The notes beneath the pieces are model-generated. The model ran no database searches. It had not been told where the DNA came from and saw only the letters and a list, made by a program, of their open reading frames with translations. A program made the translations under genes and the position numbers. This document shows positions 1 through 4,100 of a stretch of DNA of 6,723 nt, piece after piece; position 1 is the first letter of the stretch; every line of letters begins with the position of its first letter. Source of the DNA: an uncultured Fimbriimonadales bacterium (GTDB lineage: Bacteria; Armatimonadota; Fimbriimonadia; Fimbriimonadales; GBS-DC); the NCBI GenBank assembly GCA_937934465.1, contig CALGZO010000152.1:1-6723 (forward strand), in the 5' to 3' direction.

Positions 1-1
1 G

Positions 2-160
2 AACGAACCCGACTTGGACGACATCCCCGACCATGTGCGCGAGCAGATGACCTTCCACTTGGTGCGCCATATGGACGAGGTGTTGCCGCTCGCCTTGATG
101 CACGGCGAGCGGCTCGAAGATCGGCTCAAGGACGCCGAGCGCGCCGAAGCGATGGCTTAA
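2..160 (+). CDS. lon: Lon protease (endopeptidase La), C-terminal end only
   Basis: This is the 3' end of a gene that begins outside the window: 52 codons in one open frame, closed by TAA at 158-160. The peptide runs NEPDLDDIPDHVREQMTFHL, then continues VRHMDEVLPLAL. This matches the conserved end of the Lon proteolytic domain (family pattern: N..DL.DIP..V...M.F..V..M.EVL.LAL), the last helices after the Ser-Lys catalytic dyad. Lon is a cytoplasmic ATP-dependent serine protease that degrades misfolded and short-lived regulatory proteins. About 19 residues follow the LAL motif, a charged Glu/Arg/Asp tail of a length common in the family. The ATPase and catalytic residues lie upstream and cannot be seen. 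The gene converges on the next one with a 7-bp gap and no visible hairpin-plus-T terminator between the stop codons. The family call rests on this short end motif but is specific. Confidence 0.85.
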   Translation, partial: NEPDLDDIPDHVREQMTFHLVRHMDEVLPLALMHGERLEDRLKDAERAEAMA

Positions 161-167
161 CGCGCCT

Positions 168-1331
168 TCAGCAGCCCTGTCCGAAGTTGAACAGCACCAT
201 CAGCAGGTCGGCGTCGTCCACCACGCGGTCGCCGTTCACATCGGCAGGAGTGATCGCTGTGCTGCCGAACTCGAACAGCACGCTCAAGAGGTCGGCGTCG
301 TCCACGCAGCCGTCGCAGTTCACATCGCCCTCAATCGCGCGGCGATAGATGCGGATGTTGTCGATCTCGATAGTCATCGCGCCGCCCGAGTTGACGCCCA
401 AGTTGAGCGTGCAGTATTCAGGGTTGTCGTCGGGGGGCAGCGTAGCGTCGCGATAATCCAGCGCAATAGTGCGGGTGAAAGTGTTCGCGCCCTGCGCGAC
501 CTCCGCGGAATAGTTCGACTGACCCCACCCTGCAGGGCTGTTGATTGACATAATCATGTTGCCCCAGCCGTCAGGCGGCGCCGAGACGATAGTCACATCC
601 ATCACCACGAGGTCGCCACGGCGCACCATCGCCGCAAGATTGGTCGCGCTCCCGTCGAACAGCCACTTGAAGCCGCCTTCGCTCTCCACGCGCATCTTGC
701 CGTCCACCCAAGTGAGCGTGACGCCTGCCTGATCGCCAATGTTGAACCCCTGCAGGTCGTTGTCGAAGGTGAACGCCCTCATCTCGCACGCGCTGCGGTA
801 CAGGCGCAGGCTATCGAAATAGAGCTCGTGCGAATCGCCCGCGTTGACGCCGAGATTCAGTTGGAACCATTCCACATTCGGGTTGGGCAACGGCAGCGAC
901 TCCAAGTCAATCAGCACTGTGCGCGTGCCCGACTGACGGGGCAGACCAATCAAGCCAAGCGCTTGGTTCCAGTCGTAGCCTGCGGGACCGTTAAGTGAGA
1001 CCACCATGTTCGCCCAAGGAACGCTTCGCTCTTCGGGCACAGTGACATCGAGCAGGAGTTTTTTGCTGATTTGCAGGTAGGGGAGCAGCTCGTCGCGCGC
1101 GCCGTTGCTGCCTAGCCAGCGAAAACCGCCTGAGGTACTGGGCCAGAGAACTGCCATCGAGTAGTCGCCGTGGGTCACGCCCGTCTGGGCGCGGAACACT
1201 TGCCAGCCGTCGCCTGCGCTGTTAGCGTAGCCGTGCAAGTCCTCCGTTTCGAACGAGTAGACAATCTGCGCGGGCGCATTCGCAGCAAAGAACGCGCCAA
1301 TCAGAACGCCCATCCAGTATGTATGCCTCAT
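168..1331 (-). CDS. Secreted protein with two homologous beta-rich modules and a C-terminal dockerin-like domain
   Basis: This 387-residue protein has no recognised family name. It begins with an Arg then a hydrophobic stretch ending ANAPAQ, a plausible Sec signal peptide cleaved near residue 22. Residues about 24-180 and 185-330 are two copies of one module. Aligned pairs are GGFRWL/GGFKWL, WANMVVSLNGPAG/WGNMIMSINSPAG and LNLGVNAG/LNLGVNSG, with endings DSLRLYR/DNIRIYR. Such modules resemble carbohydrate-binding-like beta sandwiches, but no ligand can be assigned. Residues 335-387 hold two EF-hand-like loops (GDVNCDGCVDDADLL and ADVNGDRVVDDADLL), as in type I dockerins. In this kind of organism they are more likely a calcium-dependent attachment domain than part of a cellulosome (inference). 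Cys339 and Cys342 form a CDGC pair and the last residue is Cys. The ATG at 1331 is supported by AAGGAG at 1341-1346, 9 nt upstream. It has its own promoter and stands alone, convergent with lon. Confidence 0.85.
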   Translation of the reverse strand: MRHTYWMGVLIGAFFAANAPAQIVYSFETEDLHGYANSAGDGWQVFRAQTGVTHGDYSMAVLWPSTSGGFRWLGSNGARDELLPYLQISKKLLLDVTVPEERSVPWANMVVSLNGPAGYDWNQALGLIGLPRQSGTRTVLIDLESLPLPNPNVEWFQLNLGVNAGDSHELYFDSLRLYRSACEMRAFTFDNDLQGFNIGDQAGVTLTWVDGKMRVESEGGFKWLFDGSATNLAAMVRRGDLVVMDVTIVSAPPDGWGNMIMSINSPAGWGQSNYSAEVAQGANTFTRTIALDYRDATLPPDDNPEYCTLNLGVNSGGAMTIEIDNIRIYRRAIEGDVNCDGCVDDADLLSVLFEFGSTAITPADVNGDRVVDDADLLMVLFNFGQGC

Positions 1332-1347
1332 CGCTTTGGTCTCCTTC

Positions 1348-1372
1348 GCATCGGATTTACGCCATCCGATGC
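1348..1372 (-). promoter_or_regulatory. Hairpin at the predicted 5' end of the secreted-protein mRNA
   Basis: GCATCGGAT (1348-1356) and ATCCGATGC (1364-1372) form a perfect 9-bp inverted repeat around a 7-nt loop. The -10 element at 1379-1384 predicts transcription starting near 1372, so the hairpin would be the very first part of the mRNA. It ends just before the AAGGAG ribosome binding site (1341-1346). A stem at the extreme 5' end could protect the transcript from 5' decay, or the palindrome could be an operator at the start site. The sequence cannot tell these apart. Confidence 0.5.
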
Positions 1373-1378
1373 AACCCT

Positions 1379-1408
1379 ATTATAGCCCAAAACACTGTGG
1401 ATTGACAA
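1379..1408 (-). promoter_or_regulatory. Sigma70-type promoter for the secreted-protein gene
   Basis: On the minus strand, TTGTCA (1403-1408) and a perfect TATAAT (1379-1384) are separated by 18 bp. This matches the sigma70 pattern with one mismatch in the -35 box. The predicted start near 1372 gives a leader of about 41 nt to the ATG at 1331. It is the only convincing promoter upstream of that gene. Confidence 0.65.
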
Positions 1409-1447
1409 ATTACGGCGGAGGGTCTGAGAAATCGCGCGCTGAGGCTT

Positions 1448-1475
1448 GAGATGCCTCGCTGCGCTCGGCGCGACA
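1448..1475 (-). repeat. Degenerate copy A of an interspersed 'CCTCGC...CTCGG' repeat
   Basis: The segment contains CCTCGCTGCGCTCGG (1454-1468) and ends GACA. It resembles a widespread bacterial intergenic repeat of general form GAGATTCCTCGC..GCTCGGAATGACA, recognised from memory of many genomes. Here the AATGACA end has decayed to CGCGACA. It lies in opposite orientation to copy B. Assignment is by eye and the copy is diverged. Confidence 0.4.
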
Positions 1476-1498
1476 GCAGCCGCTAACCCCCAAAAGCC

Positions 1499-1529
1499 TG
1501 TCATTCCGAGCCACAGGCGAGGAACCTCT
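1499..1529 (+). repeat. Copy B of the interspersed 'TGTCATTCCGAG...GAGGAA' repeat
   Basis: The segment starts TGTCATTCCGAGCC, continues ACAGGCGAGGAACCTCT and forms an imperfect stem. TTCC (1504-1507 region) pairs with GGAA (1521-1524), and the inner GCC pairs with GGC around a 3-nt loop, with a 2x2 internal mismatch between them. It is the better preserved of the two copies. Its reverse complement shares CCTCGC, CTCGG and GACA blocks with copy A, so the pair forms a loose inverted repeat about 80 bp across. Confidence 0.5.
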
Positions 1530-1567
1530 ACTTGTTCAAGGCACTTTCCGAACACGCTCCAATCCCC

Positions 1568-1596
1568 TTGACAAACCCTGAAAAATGTGCTACAAT
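1568..1596 (+). promoter_or_regulatory. Near-consensus extended -10 sigma70 promoter firing into the hairpin array
   Basis: TTGACA (1568-1573, perfect) is followed after exactly 17 bp by TACAAT (1591-1596, one mismatch from TATAAT). TGC at 1588-1590 makes the extended -10 motif TGnTACAAT. The region around the -10 is A/T rich in a GC-rich surrounding. The predicted start is the A near 1603. By sequence it is the best-matching promoter in the window, yet no credible gene lies downstream on this strand until 4101. The first thing transcribed is the hairpin array. Confidence 0.7.
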
Positions 1597-1640
1597 ATAA
1601 AAACATTTACGGGACTTTGCCGAAGCAGGAGTAAACAGCT

Positions 1641-2050
1641 CGTTGGCGGGAGGCGGACGCTACGAGGGTGTGTCGTCGGCGGGGACGCCGACGCTACGAG
1701 GGTGTGTCGTCGGCGGGACGCCGACACTACGAAGGGCGTGTCGTCGGCGGGACGCGGACGCTACGCGGTGGGGGTGTGTCGTCGGCGGGGACGCCGACGG
1801 TACGCAGTGGGGGTGTGTCGTCAGCGGAACGCTGACGCTACGAAGGGCGTGTCGTCAGCGGGACGCTGACGCTACGCGGTGGGGGTGTGTCGTCGGCGGG
1901 GACGCCGACGCTACGAGGGTGTGTCGTCGGCGGGACGCCGACGCTACGAAGGGTGTGTCGTCGGCGGGGGCGCCGACGCTACGAAGGGTGTGTCATTGGC
2001 GGGACGCCGACGCTACGAAGGGTGTGTCGTTGGCGGGACGCCGACGCTAC
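1641..2050 (-). repeat. Tandem array of 12 REP-like GTAG-plus-hairpin units
   Basis: Twelve direct repeats with CTAC (GTAG on the minus strand) starting at 1660, 1694, 1727, 1761, 1800, 1838, 1872, 1911, 1944, 1979, 2013 and 2047. The period varies between 33 and 39 bp. Each plus-strand unit is a left arm GTCGGCG, a purine loop (GGA, GGGA, GAA or GGGG), a right arm CGCCGAC, then GCTAC. The fifth unit (1800) has GTAC instead of CTAC. The first unit (1641-1663) and the fourth (stem 1743-1759) have mismatched stems, and the others are near-perfect 7-bp stems. Minus-strand GTAG followed by a short GC hairpin is the hallmark of REP elements recognised by RAYT transposases. This family link is inference, since no RAYT gene is in the window. 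All units point the same way, unlike the alternating orientation in E. coli BIMEs. Confidence 0.8.
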
Positions 2051-2076
2051 GAATGGGGTTGCGCCTACGAGATTAC

Positions 2077-2101
2077 GCACGGACAGGAATGTCCGTGCTA
2101 C
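2077..2101 (-). repeat. Single REP-like hairpin with a different stem
   Basis: GCACGGACA (2077-2085) and TGTCCGTGC (2090-2098) are perfect 9-bp arms around GGAA, followed by TAC so that CTAC spans 2098-2101. On the minus strand this is GTAG directly joined to the hairpin, the same layout as the array units, with a purine loop on the plus strand. The stem sequence is unrelated to the array stem, so only the GTAG-hairpin-purine-loop plan is shared. Confidence 0.65.
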
Positions 2102-2150
2102 AGGCGCAGGCGCGACGCCAAGAATGGCGTCGCACCAGAGCGCGCCTGTA
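2099..2150. repeat. Nested palindrome downstream of tsf
   Basis: The outer arms TACAGGCGC (2099-2107) and GCGCCTGTA (2142-2150) are a perfect 9-bp inverted repeat. Between them sits a second perfect 9-bp hairpin, GCGACGCCA (2112-2120) and TGGCGTCGC (2125-2133), with loop AGAA. The whole can fold as one long stem with an internal loop. It begins about 35 nt past the tsf stop codon, with no T-run on either side, so it is not a standard intrinsic terminator. It may still protect the 3' end of the rpsB-tsf mRNA from exonucleases, as REP hairpins do elsewhere (inference). Confidence 0.6.
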
Positions 2151-2185
2151 CGCCTTGGGTATCTCCAATCGTTGTTTGGCAGGGA

Positions 2186-3058
2186 CTATGACGCGCCGCC
2201 GACCTCCAAGCGCACGAACCGAGCAATCTTCAGGTCGCTGCCGACAGCTTTGAGCATATCGCCGATGGTCTTCGACTCGTCTTTGTAGAACGGTTGCTCC
2301 AGCAGGGCGACTTTTTGCACGAAGTTCTTGTTGACGCGCCCGCGCGCGATGTTCTCGGCGACATTTTCGGGCTTGCCTTCGTTGATGGCGCGCTGTTTCT
2401 CGATTTCTATCTCTTGCTGCAACATTTCGGCGGGGATGTCGTCGCGCGAGAGGTATTGCGGCATACTCCACGCGATTTGGATGGCAATTTCGTGCGCCAC
2501 CTGCTGCATTGCGTCCCTGTCTGCGCTGCCGGTAAGCACGACCATCACGCCGACGAGTTTATTGTGGTGGATGTAGATGTCCACGACGCCGTTCTCGCCG
2601 TCGGGCACGCGCGCGAGGGCGTAGTTCTGAAACGCGATGCGCTCGCCCGTCTTGCCGATAGCGATTTCGATTTGCTTTTCGACGGTGATGCTGCTATCGT
2701 TGAGCGCAGGGCGTTGCAGGATGGCGTCCATCTGCCCCTCCGCGCCGACCGCCAAGACATGTTGCAGCAGTTCGGCGGCGAGGTTCTGGAACTCCTCGTT
2801 GCGCGCCACGAAGTCGGTCTCACAGCGCAGGTCGATGAGTGCGCCAGTGCGTCCATCCTCGCTGACGAGTCCTGCAATGACGCCTTGATTCACTTCCTTG
2901 CTGGCGCGTTTGCTGGCGATAATCGCGCCTTTCTCGCGCAGGATGAGTCGGGCTTTCTCCATGTCGCCGCCCGCTTGCTCCAGCGCGCTTTTGCAGTCCA
3001 TAAACCCTGCGCCGGTCTCGTCGCGCAGTTCCTTGATGAGTTGTGGGCTAATGCTCAT
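2186..3058 (-). CDS. tsf: Translation elongation factor Ts
   Basis: EF-Ts is the cytoplasmic guanine nucleotide exchange factor that recharges EF-Tu by displacing GDP. The 290-residue protein starts with the UBA-like N-terminal domain (about 1-45, with LRDETGAGFMDCKSALEQAG). The signature TDFVARNEEF follows at 81-90, the conserved EF-Tu-contacting segment. Two core subdomain stretches are visible (about 60-160 and 160-250, including HHNKLVGVMVVL). The C-terminal segment is LLEQPFYKDESKT...GSDLKIARFVRLEVG, typical of the family. Length is normal. The frame stays open upstream to 3265, but homology begins exactly at the ATG at 3056-3058. That ATG is preceded by GGAGGAGG (about 3066-3073), lies within an ATGA overlap with the rpsB stop, and so implies translational coupling. 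Downstream come a nested palindrome and the hairpin array. Confidence 0.96.
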   Translation of the reverse strand: MSISPQLIKELRDETGAGFMDCKSALEQAGGDMEKARLILREKGAIIASKRASKEVNQGVIAGLVSEDGRTGALIDLRCETDFVARNEEFQNLAAELLQHVLAVGAEGQMDAILQRPALNDSSITVEKQIEIAIGKTGERIAFQNYALARVPDGENGVVDIYIHHNKLVGVMVVLTGSADRDAMQQVAHEIAIQIAWSMPQYLSRDDIPAEMLQQEIEIEKQRAINEGKPENVAENIARGRVNKNFVQKVALLEQPFYKDESKTIGDMLKAVGSDLKIARFVRLEVGGAS

Positions 3059-3948
3059 CGGTAATCCTCCTCCAGATCTTCTAAGCGGTGTCGCTTCATT
3101 AGTTCCCATTCTTTGCCCATAATTTCCTCGTCTGAGAGGGGCGTGGCGGGCGTGATTTCCTCGCCGAACATCTTGCCGTACTCCGCCACCTGTTCGGGAG
3201 GCAGTGGGGCTTCCTCTTCGACGATGGGCATCTCTTCGGCGAGCATAACCTCCGCGCCTTGCCATTCGAGCTGCTTTTCTTCGATGATGGCGTCGGCAAT
3301 GCGCCCTGCAATCAGGCGGATGGCGCGTATGGCGTCATCGTTGCCGGGGATGGGATAGTCCACCTCGTCGGGGTTGCAGTTCGTGTCGACGATGGCGATG
3401 GTCGTGATGCCCAGTTTCCGCGCTTCGGCGACGGCGGTATGTTCCTCTTTGAGGTCGACCAAGAACAGCGCGGACGGCAGTTTGGGCATCTCCTTGATTC
3501 CGCCGAGGTTGCGCTCCAGTTTCTCGTATTCTTTGCGCAGGCGGGACGCCTCCTTTTTGGGGATGCGCTCCAGCTCGCCTTCTTGCATCATGCGCTCCAG
3601 CTCCTTGAGGCGTTTCACGCGCGATTGGATGGTGCGGAAGTTGGTCAGCGTGCCGCCGAGCCAGCGATAGGTGATGTGGAACTGTCGGCTGCGGATGGCG
3701 GCTTCCTTGATGGCGTCGCGCGCCTGCTTCTTCGTGCCGACGAACAGCACATGCCCGCCGCTGTTGACTATCTCTTTGACGGCGCGCTGCGCTTTGTCGA
3801 ACATCTCGACGGTCTTATGCAGGTCGATAATGTGGATGCCGCTGCGTGCGCCGTAGATATAGCGGCGCATGTTGGGGTGCCACTTGCGTGTCGGATGCCC
3901 GAAGTGGACGCCCGCTTCCAAAAGGTCGCGCATACTGAGTTCTGCCAT
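3055..3948 (-). CDS. rpsB: 30S ribosomal protein S2
   Basis: S2 binds late to the small ribosomal subunit between head and body and helps S1 or mRNA docking. Family motifs are all present in order: LLEAGVHFGH (9-18), RKWHPNMRRYIYG (21-33), a coiled-coil-prone helical hairpin (about 105-150), RWLGGTLTNF (95-104) and DTNCNPDEVDYPIPGNDDA (188-206). At 297 residues it is longer than the roughly 240-residue E. coli protein. The surplus is a Glu-rich tail after about residue 225, ending EDLEEDYR. The ATG at 3948 has GGAGG at 3955-3959, 6 nt upstream. The gene is the first of the rpsB-tsf operon, overlapping tsf by 4 bp. Its leader is long and structured, which fits the known S2 autoregulation of this operon in other bacteria, though no specific binding motif was recognised. 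Confidence 0.97.
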   Translation of the reverse strand: MAELSMRDLLEAGVHFGHPTRKWHPNMRRYIYGARSGIHIIDLHKTVEMFDKAQRAVKEIVNSGGHVLFVGTKKQARDAIKEAAIRSRQFHITYRWLGGTLTNFRTIQSRVKRLKELERMMQEGELERIPKKEASRLRKEYEKLERNLGGIKEMPKLPSALFLVDLKEEHTAVAEARKLGITTIAIVDTNCNPDEVDYPIPGNDDAIRAIRLIAGRIADAIIEEKQLEWQGAEVMLAEEMPIVEEEAPLPPEQVAEYGKMFGEEITPATPLSDEEIMGKEWELMKRHRLEDLEEDYR

Positions 3949-4047
3949 AGTTTGCCTCCGGGTTGGTTCCTCCCGCGCCGTCTACCGCGCTTACAATCTC
4001 AGCCGTGCGGTTGAGACACCCTCGCGCGTCGGGCGCGGTATGTGATA
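3949..4047 (-). promoter_or_regulatory. Structured 5' leader of the rpsB-tsf mRNA
   Basis: About 99 nt lie between the predicted start (near 4047) and the rpsB ATG. GCGCGGTA (4033-4040) and TACCGCGC (3983-3990) are perfect 8-bp complementary arms that could enclose the middle of the leader. Inside them, CTCAGCC (3999-4005) and GGTTGAG (4010-4016 region) form a weaker stem with one mismatch in the mRNA. This is consistent with an r-protein autoregulatory leader, but the fold is only inferred from pairing by eye. Confidence 0.35.
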
Positions 4048-4053
4048 GGCGAT

Positions 4054-4059
4054 AGTATA
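4054..4059 (-). promoter_or_regulatory. -10 element for rpsB-tsf
   Basis: The minus strand reads GGGTATACTATC here, with TATACT as the -10 box. The best -35 at 18 bp spacing is CTGCGA (4078-4083), which is poor. The promoter is supported by position and by similarity to the two other -10 boxes at 4085 and 6491. Confidence 0.45.
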
Positions 4060-4065
4060 CCCAAT

Positions 4066-4084
4066 CCTGCGCTGCGCTCGCAGG
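4066..4084. promoter_or_regulatory. Palindrome between divergent -10 elements
   Basis: CCTGCG (4066-4071) and CGCAGG (4079-4084) are inverted around 7 bp. The site lies 6 bp from the leftward -10 and directly abuts the rightward TATAAT. It therefore covers the -35 region of both genes and is placed like an operator or activator site. No regulator can be named. Confidence 0.35.
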
Positions 4085-4090
4085 TATAAT
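4085..4090 (+). promoter_or_regulatory. -10 element for the DUF3084-nfo pair (leaderless start)
   Basis: A perfect TATAAT in the context CAGGTATAATTTT. Transcription would start about 7 bp downstream, near 4097, only 4 nt before the ATG at 4101. There is no ribosome binding site in that interval, so the mRNA is probably leaderless. No good -35 box was seen. Confidence 0.55.
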
Positions 4091-4100
4091 TTTCGCGTCG

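Larger units (their letters stand above)
1409..1567. other. Non-coding gap carrying degenerate interspersed repeats
   Basis: This stretch has no open frame with a ribosome binding site or protein-like composition. It contains the two repeat copies listed separately (1448-1475 and 1499-1529), and otherwise nothing I can name. Confidence 0.5.
1603..2150 (+). ncRNA. Putative multi-hairpin RNA from the array promoter (end unknown)
   Basis: Inferred from the promoter at 1568-1596 and the structured sequence downstream. The transcript would carry about 38 nt of leader, then up to 12 tandem stem-loops and two further hairpins. No stem followed by a T-run marks its end, so the right boundary given is only the last hairpin. 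Read-through would make it antisense to tsf and rpsB. A GGAG at 1628-1631 is followed 11 nt later by TTG (1643), but the frame it opens is a repeat translation and not a believable protein. There is no direct evidence of expression. Confidence 0.3.

Noticed and set aside
161..167. Bidirectional terminator between lon and the secreted-protein gene
   Set aside because: Only 7 bp separate the stop codons, and I see no hairpin with flanking T-runs spanning them.
1402..1430. Second rightward promoter from the TTGACA at 1402-1407
   Set aside because: No acceptable -10 box occurs 16-18 bp downstream. The hexamer overlaps the leftward -35 (TTGTCA) at the same place.
1641..2050. CRISPR array
   Set aside because: The linkers between repeats are 11-16 bp and nearly identical to each other, not unique spacers of about 30 bp, and the period is irregular. 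No cas genes are in the window.
2099..2150. Intrinsic terminator of the rpsB-tsf operon
   Set aside because: The hairpins are strong but neither side has a T-run, so the standard rho-independent signature is missing. Kept only as a nested palindrome.
1643..2191. Open frame of 182 codons through the hairpin array, with a TTG start and an upstream GGAG
   Set aside because: All three plus-strand frames stay open only because the repeat unit lacks stop codons. Unit lengths of 33-39 bp shift the frame from unit to unit, so no single repeated peptide is kept. The composition (Arg/Gly/Asp/Cys-rich) is that of translated repeat DNA.
3059..3265. N-terminal extension of EF-Ts (69 extra residues)
   Set aside because: The extra sequence is an out-of-frame reading of the rpsB 3' end and is Arg-rich without homology. 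The EF-Ts UBA domain begins exactly at the ATG at 3058, which has a strong ribosome binding site.
2294..4014. Long plus-strand open frames opposite tsf (2294-3064) and rpsB (3259-4014)
   Set aside because: They are the complementary reading of two unmistakable genes in GC-rich DNA, where antisense frames stay open by codon bias. No ribosome binding sites or recognisable motifs.
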